Assembly: GCA_037783415.1 (NCBI GenBank)
Contig: JAZGTN010000003.1
Span: 7,168,501 to 7,232,500, forward strand
Direction: 5' to 3'
DNA from: Leptasterias polaris
Taxonomy: Eukaryota; Echinodermata; Asteroidea; Forcipulatida; Asteriidae
Length of the DNA stretch: 64,000 nt
The first letter of the stretch is position 1, and every line of letters starts with the position of its first letter. The translations under genes were made by a program, and so were the position numbers. The notes under the pieces are model-generated. The model had not been told where the DNA came from, searched no databases, and saw nothing but the letters and a program-made list of their open reading frames with translations. This document shows, piece by piece, positions 9,400-20,145 of the stretch.

Positions 9400-11275
9400 T
9401 ATCCGGTTTTCAAGGCACCATGCCTTTTTCTTTGAATTGAAAAAAATAAACTGATGGATGTCCTTGCTCTATGATGCAATATATCAACTGATGCCCTAAT
9501 TACCTTCCAATAGAAGTATGCAAACATATATTAAAACTGGATGGACATTGTAACTTTCACACCACGCACTGATCTTCGATGCCTTCAATAGCGTCCCATT
9601 TGTTTGGAGTCTTACCTGTTTTCAAGGCAAACTAAAAAGTATGGTGTCCTGGTGAAGCCATACGCAGAAGAAACATCTGCAGTGACTACAAGTGTTATGT
9701 CAATATGTGAGACTCTGTATGACTCTATAGCCAGTTGTCTTTATTTTATTCAAAATATTTTTTCTTTAATTAAAAAAATTACCATGGTAGGCCTTATCTG
9801 CAAAAACTTTAACTTAAAAAAAATTGTGTGTAAAATGATTCTTGGATTTCAACTTTTTATGTTTCTCAACATTTATAATAAAACATATATCGTAGGACGC
9901 CCTGTATTCAGGGCGTCCCTGAAATCGAGGCAAATCTTTTACCTCTCTGCGCGCGATGTAAACAGTCCCTAGATACAATTTTTGTGGTTTGACTTGCCAA
10001 GCAAAGAGTCTCCTCTCCTTTGACCAAAACTTAGAAACATGTAAGGCTCCACTGGTTAGTTGCACTTGTAAATGCAAAAAGTTGTGGTATTTTAGGCATT
10101 TCTGCAAGGTACAAAAATATGTCATACTGTCGGGTGATCGGGGCCATAACAAAAAAAATTCCCACCGAAAAAGTTTCATCAAACACTTTTTCAATTCACA
10201 ATTCACGATGATCAAATCATGTGACTGAACATTCTGCTGAGCATTCTGGGGAAAAAATACAGAGGCTTAAAGAAGCCACGTGTGTTATATCATTTTCTAA
10301 TAGTCTGGATAATTTTCTTTTGTAACACTCTATCATTTTTGTTATTAATATTAAAATTTAAACATCAGCTTTGTGATTCGATTATCACTGTTTATTTATA
10401 TGCTTTATTATAAATGTTAAGAAACATAAAAAGACACAAAACTAAATAAAAATAAGATTTGAAAGCCAAGAATTATTTACATTTTTTTTTTTTTTTTTTT
10501 TTTTTTTAAGTTTAAAAAAAATACCATGGTTATTTTTAAAACTAAATAAAAAATATGTTGAATAAAATGAAGAAAACTGCTGGCTATAGAGTCATACACT
10601 ACTAAGTCTCACAGAACACTTGTAGTCACTGCAGATGTTTCTTCCACGTATGGCTTCACCCGGACACCATACTTTCTTGTTTGCATCGAAAACAGGTCAA
10701 ACTCAAAACAAATGGGACGCTATTGAAGTCATCGAAGATCGGTGCGTGGTGTGAAAGTTTCAATGTCCATCACGTTTTAATATATGTTTGTATATTTCTT
10801 AGAAACAAAGGAAGGTAATTAGGGCATCAGTTGATTATGGAATATTTTTATTTTTTTTCAATTCAAAGAAAAAGGCATACTACATCGAAAACCGGACAGG
10901 GGAGGATAAATAAACAGTGATATAATTTGAATCCACAAGCTGATGTTTGAAATTTTGAATTTAATTGTTATAACATATTTTATAATATTAATAATATGAG
11001 GGTTACATTAATTTTTTCCACTCCAGACTATGAGAAAATGAAATAAGGCACATGGCTTCTTATTCCCCCCCCCCCCCCCCCCCCCCCCAGATCAGAATGC
11101 TCAGCTGAAAGTTGAGTCACATGATTTGATCATCGTTTATGAAACTTTTTCGGTGGGCAAAATGTTTTGTTTCGCCCCGACCTATTTTTGCACATTGTAG
11201 AAATGCCTAAATACCACAACTTTTTGCATTTACAAGTGGAGCCTTACATGTTTCTAAGTTGAAGAAAGGAAATAG
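9400..11275. repeat. Compound interlocked inverted repeats
   Basis: Arm A (about 9400-9740) is the diverged inverse of A' (about 10578-10905). Arms B (9990-10320) and C (10325-10400) are the inverse of B' (11025-11275) and C' (10905-10980). The order is A-B-C-A'-C'-B', so the two pairs interlock instead of nesting. It holds T26 (10482-10507) and C24 (11065-11088). No ORF is conserved between arms. Confidence 0.7.
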
Positions 11276-12206
11276 ACCGCCCGGGGGCTAGCCCCATTTT
11301 GAAGTCCAGAGTATTGGCACTATAAATGGGGCTACCCGGGGGCTAGTCACATCACAGTCAGTACGTTTCTAAATTCTAGCTCGCATCCGAGCGCAATCAA
11401 CCCGCAAAATAAACTCCCAAAATACAACAAAACACAACCAAATCAGAAAGAGAAAATCTTACATTATACAGTTAAATACTCTTTTGTTCATCCAGGGTAT
11501 CCAGATTTGGTCATTTTTGTAGAATGAAGCCTGAACGTTCTGTATTTTTTTGTTTAGACGGTAAGCACACACAAACGAAGAACGAATTTTATTGCAATGT
11601 CACGTCGGCTGGGAGCATGCGCAGACAGGTTAATTATTTGGTCAAGGCGTTTGTAACTGGTTTTTGTATGCTATAGCGTAATTTCATAAATAGAGGGCGA
11701 TTCCTCTAGCGTTTAAAGTTTCTTCCATGCATCGCACAGTAACGAAATATCAAAGACTACAAGCCTGTTAATTGGAAACGATTATATGCTTCCGTGTGCA
11801 TGTGTCGCACGGGATCTAGACTTGATTTCAAGAGGGCGCTGTTTCAGCCAATAATGCAGAGCAATATACAGCTCCGCAATAATGTATCGGCTATCAGGAC
11901 GACCACAGACTTGGAGCCAAGTCTACACGGGATCGTGCATGTGTTGTGTACGTATGTTGTGATCGCAATGTGGTCAGCGTTTCGCGGCACTTTTTGAGCG
12001 AATTTTTGTTTACGTTTGTGTTTTTACCACCATACTACGGAAGTGTATAAAGGACATGGAAAAAAACCAAACTATTTCGCCCGGGAGGGGGCACTGCAAT
12101 TTTGTGGTGGAACATTTTTCCCCCTCCCCCCCCCCCCCCCCCCCCCATGATCCATGATGTAGGCCTAGAGAAATGATAAATTGTAATATTTTCTTTTACT
12201 CTTTAA
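11276..12206. other. Gene-free stretch
   Basis: A short imperfect inverted repeat (CCCGGGGGCTAG words, 11280-11346) and C21 (12126-12146) are the only structures seen. The 67-codon frame at 11794 matches nothing I recognise. Confidence 0.4.
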
Positions 12207-12560
12207 AGGTATTATACAGGATTGGTAGAGCTGACAAAATAATCACAGACAGTGTTCATGTTTTGTGTAATCAACCACATACATGAAATAACAAACCTGT
12301 GAAAATTTGAGCTCAATTGGTCATCGAGGTCACGAGAAAATAGTGAAAAGAGACCTTATGTGTTTTCTGTTTTTCAGACATCGAGTTTCGCGCGCGATAA
12401 AAACTATTGTTTTACTTATTTCTCAGAAACGATAGCATTTTAGGCAGAAATATTTTAAGGAACCCTTTCTACCATTACTTACTTTAAATCATGTAAGTTA
12501 TGTGTGAATCCGCTGTGAACATTTGTGGTTTTCGATCTTACCATTTAGTGTACAGGGCCT
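12207..12560 (+). mobile_element. TTAA MITE, family K1, full length
   Basis: Flanked by TTAA (12203-12206 and 12561-12564). Ends are AGGTATTATACAGGATTGGT and the complement of TAGTGTACAGGGCCT. Other copies lie at 30670, 41116, 48241 and 58596. Confidence 0.85.
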
Positions 12561-13537
12561 TTAAGTTGAGCAATAACAATGTTATACAAATAAGGCCTAC
12601 CGATTGAGGGAAAGCTTCCAAACTATCAGGGCAAGGTTTTCCCTGCAGATCGCGCATCAGCACACGCCGCCATAGACTGTGCAAGTCTCATCGCGCGCAT
12701 TCGAACTTCCGGGACCATAGTGGTCCCAACCATATGGAGTTTTACGTGGGCGAGATTTTGTTTCGTCAATTATTTTAGTTTAACGTAGTTTGTGACCTAG
12801 AAAATTATACATGTTGTTGGGAACGCAATACTAAGTGATAACAAAATATGAAAGTAAAACCAATTCAACAATATAACGAAGAAAACCCGAGAATTAAACT
12901 TGACCTCAGCTTCCGGTTATTGCAAAAAATTAAGAATTTTGTGCTCACCTCCGATCATAAAACTTATGTAAAAGCTTGTTTTGGATGCGCGATTATAATC
13001 GCCAGATGCTGTAATTGCAAAGCAAACCCTTTTCATTGCAGTCTATGGTGTTGAGGCGTCGGCATTCCTCTTTAAACTGCGATATGGGTCAATTTAAAAC
13101 CCGTTTGACCTTCACGAATCTGCGTAAGGGGTTTCTAAAAAGCATCCTTGTCCCAGAGTTTTAATTTGTTTTTAATAATAATTAACACACTTTGGCGTAT
13201 TTTTTTAAAAAGCTAAAACTAATTTCATGAAATTGTAATGATTTATTTTTGTTGTTCAGATTTTGTCATGAGATATAATTTAAAACAAAGATTTGATTTC
13301 AGAAATAAAAATGTTCTTCGTTTGACGTGTTTTCTCGTTCGGATACGCGCGAGACTTGCACAGCCTATTGCTAAAAAGTTACAACAATGGAGAAAACTTT
13401 TAGGCACGATAAGAATAAGCGATTGTGCAAAGTGCGCAAGCGCGAAGACTGATTTTGGTAGAAAACACGCCCATATGCTAAGTGGCCTCATCTCTCCTTG
13501 CTGGGAAAAAAAAAACCCAAAACACGCAATCAATCCG

Positions 13538-13628
13538 CCCGGGCGAAATAGTAATTTGCCCGGGCGATTACTTATCCGCCCGGGCGAAATAGTAATCCGC
13601 CCGGGCTATAGTAATTTGCCCGGGTGAA
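13538..13628 (+). repeat. About 21-bp tandem repeat with CCCGGGC cores
   Basis: Four to five imperfect units of CCGCCCGGGCGAAATAGTAA type. Each has a self-complementary GCCCGGGC core, so the array is a string of SmaI-like palindromes. Confidence 0.75.
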
Positions 13629-14581
13629 TTAGTACCATGGATTCTCCTATCCGTAGGATAGTGCTCACAAAAAAGAAAAGGAAAAACCAAAACTTAATTG
13701 CGATCGCTGCCGCGGCCAAAATTCAAAGAATATAAGAAGATGGTGGCCCCCACCCAACTTCCCCCACACTTAAAAGGAATAACCCCCCCCCCCCCCCCTC
13801 ATCACTGTGCCCCCTCCTTAACTTGTTCATTGTGTGGATTTTGAGCCCTGGTTTTTAGCGTTTGCTTTTGGTGATTTATGTGGTTTGAGCGTAGTGATAT
13901 TCATGATTATTGTGAAAATGTAAAACCCAGAATAAAACTCAAAGACCAAATCAGATGCACGCACAGCCGAATAATATTGTTTTCAGCACATATTATTATA
14001 TTTTACATAAAAAACAAGTTACCAAGGTTTTTGCCATGGTCTGCTGATCACGGTATTGTGGAAGTTCGTCTGGCCAAATCTAGTGAATAGGCCTAATTAT
14101 TATTTAAAATATAAATAAATGAAGAAATAAATTAATCAGTAGGCAGGCCTCCCAATTTCAAATAAACCAAAGCAAAACATAATGTGAATTGATTGCATGT
14201 TTTTCTAGCTGCTGTAGTAAAACAGATGGTTGGAATTTTGTATAAGAACATGTGGTGATGATACGGGGCCAACACATTCTGACTGAAACCTAATAGGTAG
14301 GCCTACAATGGAGGGGATCTACACTTCCCTTTTCATTAGATTTGATATTTTCCACCCAGATATCGCCATTTTGCATCATCATACTCTAAGATTTCTTATA
14401 CTTATTTGGAAAAACTAACCTACCTGTCCTTATTATATAAAACCACAAAACAATGACAGCAGTCTAGAGCAAATATTTTTATCTCCCATTTAATTTAACA
14501 AGAGTCCATGATATTAGTCGTCTTCAACCGTTCAACAGGAATTGGATAATGAGGCAGTGTCCAAATCAAACCACTTTGGCT
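13629..14581. other. Gene-free stretch
   Basis: C16 at 13783-13798, then AT-rich DNA. The 70-codon frame at 13878 lacks any recognisable feature. Confidence 0.4.
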
Positions 14582-15013
14582 AAAAGCTGCAGCAGTTGGC
14601 AAAATCATTTTTGTGATGCACTTTACGTGTCGTGGCGGAGCGGTCTAATTTAACGAGCCCAAGCTAAGAACCTCACGTGGTGAGAATCACATAGTATTTT
14701 AACATGATCAATAAAGATAATTTCTGATCAGATCAATAACCATGTGAAAATTAACTGTAAATTCCAAATTACATTCATGACTCCTACAAAAAACAGCAAT
14801 GGAAAAAAATCACTCTTTTTTAAAGAATTTCCTGATTTTTGTGTGGGAGATCAAATATTGTGTAAACTACCATCACACTACCTTTACACTAATGCAATCA
14901 GTTCTTTTAAATAAACAATTTGATCTAAACTAGTACAGTAATGTGCAAATACTAGACCCCTTGTACATGGCTTCACAAGCTCAAACAGCGCCCTCACTGA
15001 GATAAAAGGAACA
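14582..15013 (+). repeat. Interspersed SINE-like repeat, copy 2
   Basis: Matches 2185-2611 over almost its whole length, including the tRNA-like head (TCGTGGCGGAGCGGTCTAAT). The copies differ by small indels. Confidence 0.7.
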
Positions 15014-15087
15014 CAAATCATTGGTTGTGAAAGTTTCATCTAAATCGGTCTTCGGAGTCTTGAGAAAACTATGGAATTCCATATCTG

Positions 15088-15645
15088 CCGTCGTGCGTCG
15101 CCCGTCGTCCGTTTTGGGGCAAAAATAACACCTGGTTTGAAAATAATAACCTTGTCGTATTAAATAAGTACTGTAAATAAATAAATCAAACTCAGCGGTA
15201 GATTGTATTTCTAGGCATAACTCATAATTATTGTGCACAACCACGACTTCAGGCCTTGTAAGTTGTATTGTAATATTTCTGTCTGTTACATGTACACGAT
15301 ATCACAAATCAGACCCCCGGACATACCATAGTAACTGATGCAGTAAATACTCATAATGTTAGATTCCCTAATAGTTTCCACGAGATGAACTTATTCAGCA
15401 TTATTTTGATGCCGGATACACATACAGTGAAATTTGTTGTATACTGAAGCTTCGACCTGACTTGAATTGCAGGTAGGTACACACAAGACTTTAGAAAAGT
15501 GTTTTGTTAGCACTATAAATAGTGCTGATATGCTGGACTACCTGAAATCCTTGGCCCTATCCCCCTGGCACAAAATTAAAATAAAAAATAAAATATATAT
15601 TTTTATTCTGAAATTCAAACCAAGTGTTATTTTTGCCCCAAAAAA
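15088..15645. repeat. Inverted repeat bounded by CGTCGTG-type arrays
   Basis: The left arm (GGGGCAAAAATAACACCTGG, about 15116-15135) is inverse to the right arm near 15613-15640 (CCAAGTGTTATTTTTGCCCC). Each lies next to a GACGACG-rich stretch, so the arrays act as flanks of a foldback unit. Confidence 0.55.
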
Positions 15646-15674
15646 TAAAATTCAACATGGGATAATTTAGAGGA

Positions 15675-15882
15675 GGCACGACGCACGACGGGAGACGGAC
15701 GACGGGCGACGCACGACGCGCGACGCACGACGCACGACGAAAAATGGCATATATGGAACTGACAAATGGCAGAAATGGGATACAATAAAGAGCAAGAGTC
15801 GACGGACGACGGACGACGGACGACGGACGACGGACGACGGACGACGGGCGACGGGCGACGCACGACGGGCGACGGCAGATAT
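15675..15882 (+). repeat. ACGACGG/ACGACGC heptamer arrays
   Basis: Two arrays of 7-bp units (about 15675-15738 and 15800-15882) are separated by about 60 bp. The Arg/Ser/Val-rich minus-strand frames over them are the translated repeat and not genes. Confidence 0.8.
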
Positions 15883-16965
15883 GGAACACAATAAAATAGT
15901 GTATGGGCAGTGCATACACACCAACCGTTTGTACAATGATTTTGTGTGGGGAGCTTCGACCAGTCCACGTCGCGAGGGTCGAGTGAGATTATTTTCAACG
16001 TAGGTGGCGCGCTGGTGGCGCTACTCCTTCACCCCCCCCCCCCCCCGGAAAAGGCTTAGTGTCTGACAATTATAGCGTCCTGTGATTATCATCGCGCGAC
16101 CAATATAAATTTGGTGATCGGAGGTGGGCACAAATTTTTAATTTTTTGCAAGTAACCGGAAGCAGAGGTCAAGTTTATTTCTTGGGTTTTCTTCGTTGTA
16201 TTGTTGAATTGATTTTACTTTCATATTTGTTAACACTTAGTATTACATTCCCAACTAGGCCTACATATTTAATTTTTATGGTCATAAAGTACGTGAAACT
16301 AAAATAATAGACGAAACAAAATCTTGCAAACGTGAAACTCCATATGGTTTGGACCACAAATGGTCACCGAAGTTCGATTACGCAGTCTAGACTGTGCAAG
16401 TCTCGCGCGTATCGGAGCGAGAAAACACTTCAAGCGAAGAACAAATATTTTTCTGAAATCTAATCATTGTTTTTAAATTAGATCTATGAAAAAATCTGAC
16501 CAACAAAAATAATCATTACAATTTGTATAACACGAGTTTTAGCTTTCATAATAAAAACACAAATCATTTGTTAGTTTTGTTGAAACAAACTAAAAACTCT
16601 GGGACAAGGTCATAAAGTACGTGAAACTAAAATAATAGACGAAACAAAATCTTGCCAACGTAAGGGACCACAATGGTCCCGGAAGTTCGATTACGCGCGA
16701 GACTTGCACAGTCTACAAAGCCAGCATTGGCGCTTTGCTGGCAGTGTACCGGCAGCCGATATGCCGGAACCAAGCCAGCATTGGGCCATTCCTGTAATGT
16801 TTGCTGGGGTTGGGTTTTATTTTTATAAGGACACCATTTAAGGTGGGAATGTTATCATTATGATTTTGTCATTAATATCTGAGTGCCACAGCTCGAATCG
16901 CAATTATGAAACATAATAGCAATTTTCTCTCGCAACGTTTTAATAGCGCAAGCCATGTAGCACGG

Positions 16966-17786
16966 CAGGCCTCGAATTACACGGCGGCCCGTTGATGCCC
17001 CAGTAACTGGCCGTGGTGGCCCTCCAAAAATTACCTCCTTCACGGCCAATTGCCGTGTCCCTAGGCCTCAATCCCCGTTGGCCGTCGTGCCCTTTTTTAA
17101 TAGAAGTTTGATACATTTTCAGTGTTGTCCAGAAGCGCCGGCTGCCGCGATTTCACTTACTTTTCTAACCAAACGAAGCCAACATTAAACAAAAGTTTTC
17201 TTTATTTAATGTTTGCCCCAGACACTGTTATACAGGCCTAGATTAATTATTGACACTCCTAGTAAGATCCAATTACTCTTATCTTAATCATCTGCAGTTT
17301 GTTAAACATTGTTTTAGTTTGTAATACACTTGCTTCACTTGTGGTTTTGTGACCAGGTTTTGTGACCCGCTCGGAGTGGGTGTTGTGTTCTTTTAAACCT
17401 GAAAAGTGTGTTGACATCTGATGGCTTATAGTTTTACGGTTTGTTTATGAATAAGATATGAATTATCAATATCTTATTCATGCAAATTGTTTCATCGGGT
17501 TAACCACCCACAGGGGAACTTCTTGCCAATTTTCCAATTTATATTATTTTTTTAAAATTGTAAATTACCCTTTTTTTCAGGGTAACTAATGCATTACGGT
17601 GTTACTGTGATTTACAACTAAAAGTTTATTAATGGCCTTTGTGCCCTTTTCAAAATTACATTTTTGACCATGTGCCCTATCTACTGGCCTTGGTGCCCTA
17701 TCTACTGGCCTTGGTGCCCTCCAAAATTTGGCTTGCTCCAAGGCGAAAGTGGCTTTGCCCTTAAAAATGTTGTCATTCGAGGCCTG
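16966..17786. mobile_element. hAT-like nonautonomous element
   Basis: Ends are CAGGCCTCGAAT and its exact complement, with GCACGG directly flanking on both sides (16960-16965, 17787-17792; 8 bp GCACGGCA if the terminal CA is shared). The 821-bp interior repeats GGCCTTGGTGCCCT words (17682-17725) and has no transposase. Confidence 0.6.
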
Positions 17787-17792
17787 GCACGG

Positions 17793-19310
17793 CAATAGTA
17801 AATCTACTATCCACACACAATGCCACAACGGATGCATAACAAACCTGATATCAGAGTCTGATCACTTCAAAGCCTAAAAGAGTCGAGGTGAAATCACTTT
17901 GCTTGATTCTGCAGCCTTAACAATAGAAAAGAGGTCCGTGAAAAAGGTTAAGATGAAACGCTTGTCTCATTTTCATAATTATTGTTCACAGACAGCGGCC
18001 CAATCAGCTACCAAGATTGATAATCCTCAAGACTACTTATTTTTAAAAACTTTTTTGTTTTGGGTATTCTCCTTTTGTAAAAATCTTCCTGTCCTTGTTT
18101 TTCTGATTTTAGTTTTTGTAGCCGTTGAAATTCTTTGTGTTTTGTAAAACGCAATTCAGCTCAACGGCTGCAATGTTTGAATTTTAATAAGCCGTTAATA
18201 ACATCAAAAATTATCATCCACAATTTCAGTTTGAAATGGTCCGAATTGTATTAGAGGCTGCAATGTCCACAAGATGATTTCTTCTGTGTGTATAATATCT
18301 TGATTGCCCTGAAACAAAATCATTCACTGAAAAGATGTTGAACCTTATTTAAAAAAGACACAGAGGAGCTTTAATAGTTTTAACAGGCAGAAACGTAAAA
18401 GCTTTCTGGGTAATAAAATAAATCAGAACAGATAATAAGACTGTGCACGCCTCGTACATATTCACCGGTCTTCAGCCCGGCAGTCATACTTCACGCGAAA
18501 GCAAATGCGAAGCGAATTCGGTGACACAACAATCGACACGCGCTATTTTTCCCATTAAGACACAAGAACCGGACTTCATTGAATCTTTCTTTTTGATGCA
18601 TAATAATAATAATCATACATGTCTATTTGTTTGTTTGCATTGTTATACTTTAGCAACTGCATGCACAAATGTATCTTGTTGTAGTGTTTTTTCTGTACAG
18701 TCCCCATTGTGTGTAACAAGGTTACGGCACAAAACCATTTTTGATGCAACCAAACCGATATTGCATCCTTTGTATAGTTCGCTTTTTAATGAACCTATAA
18801 TTTGGCAGTTCAAATGGTTATAAACATTAGTGTATTTCTTTTTCAAGGACAGCATTAAAATGTGCTTGAACTAGGTGTAGGCCCTACTTGAATTGAAAAC
18901 ATTGGGTGATACAACTGAGCTATGATCCATCTTTTGTTTCAAATTGGAAAAGAGGTTTGCCATTAATTACACTTCAAATTTGAGATATAGCAGGTTGCAG
19001 CTTGAGAAAACAAAATATATATATTGTACATAGGCCTATACGTATATAATTATTAGGGTTTTCTGAATTTTTTTGAAACTGAGCTCCTCACAAGCTTAGA
19101 TGGTGTACCATACTGTCCAATTTTATAAACAATTTGCAGGTATAGTGAGTAAGTCATTGATGAGTTTTGAACTGTCTTGAAGAGAAAAAAAATGGAACTT
19201 TCCAGATGTCAGTATCCTCTCATCACCTAGGGACAATCCTCATTATCTTGTCAAATAGATGTCCTGATTTCACCTTTGTTTAATATAATATTTAAGAGCT
19301 CAATCAAATG
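17793..19310. other. Gene-free stretch
   Basis: AT-rich, no exon or bounded repeat recognised. The 126-codon frame at 18443 lacks conserved features. Confidence 0.4.
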
Positions 19311-19317
19311 TTGTCTC

Positions 19318-20145
19318 TTGAAGAAGCTATCCACATGCTCCACTGTACCCATTGGCTTCATCAATATCTCTTGGTATCCTTGAAGCTACTATCCACACAC
19401 CCTACTGTCCCCAACGTCTTCATCAATATCTCTTGGTATCCTTGAAGCTACTATCCACACACCCTACTGTCCCCACCGTCTTCATCAATATCTCTTGGTA
19501 TCCTTGAAGCCCCTATCCACATGCCCCACTGTCTTCACCGTCTTCATCAAAATCTCTTGGTATCCTCAAAGTCACTATCCACATGCCCCACTGTCTTCAC
19601 TGTCTTCATCAATACATCTTTACATCTTGGTATCCTTGAAGCTACTATCCACACACCCTACTGTCCTCACCGCCTTCATCAATATCTCTTGGTATCCTTG
19701 AAGTCACTATCCACACGCCCCACTGTCTTCAACGTCTTCATCAAAATCTCTTGGTATCCTCAAAGTCACTATCCACATGCCCCACTGTTTTCACCGTCTT
19801 CATCAATACATCTTTACATCTTGGTATCCTTGAAGCTACTATCCAAACGCCACACTGTCCCCACCGCCTTCATCAATATCTCTTGGTATCCTTGAAGCCC
19901 CTATCCACATGCCCCACTGTCTTCACCGTCTTCATCAAAATCTCTTGGTATCCTTGAAGTCACTATCCACATGCCCCACTGTCTTCACCGTCTTCGTCAA
20001 TATCTCTTGGTATCCTCGAAGTCCTTATCCACATGCCCCACTGTCTTCACCGCCTTCCATCAATATCTCTTAGTATCCTTGAAGCCCCTATCCACATGCC
20101 CCACTGTCCGCATCGTCTTCATCAATATCTTTCGGTATCCGAACA
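19318..20145 (-). repeat. About 62-bp minisatellite running into the GPN3 stop codon
   Basis: Twelve to thirteen units, period about 62 bp; two carry a 12-bp insertion (CATCTTTACATC). On the minus strand each unit reads GAYATTGATGAAGACG, then GACAGTGGGGCATGTGGATA. The rightmost unit is coding: it supplies the last about 14 codons and stop of GPN3. The rest form its 3' UTR or 3' flank. Confidence 0.9.

Larger units (their letters stand above)
12690..16715. repeat. Large compound inverted repeat (second interlocked pair)
   Basis: Arm D (12690-12970) is inverse to D' (16110-16390), and arm E (13130-13380) is inverse to E' (16390-16610). The order is D-E-D'-E'. A second D-end copy follows at 16610-16715. 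Terminal words include GACTGTGCAAGTCTC and a GGGACCA(T/C)(A)TGGTCCC palindrome. The interior holds a tandem array, a SINE-like repeat copy and heptamer arrays. No gene is supported. Confidence 0.7.

Noticed and set aside
15557..15998. Arg/Ser/Val-rich ORFs of about 90-120 codons on minus
   Set aside because: They are translations of the ACGACGG heptamer arrays in several frames, with no domain and no start context.
18443..18823. 126-codon plus-strand ORF
   Set aside because: No domain, no splice partners and a shadow frame on minus; chance ORF.
19350..20145. CRISPR-like array
   Set aside because: Units are contiguous with no unique spacers, and the context is a eukaryotic spliced gene; it is a minisatellite.
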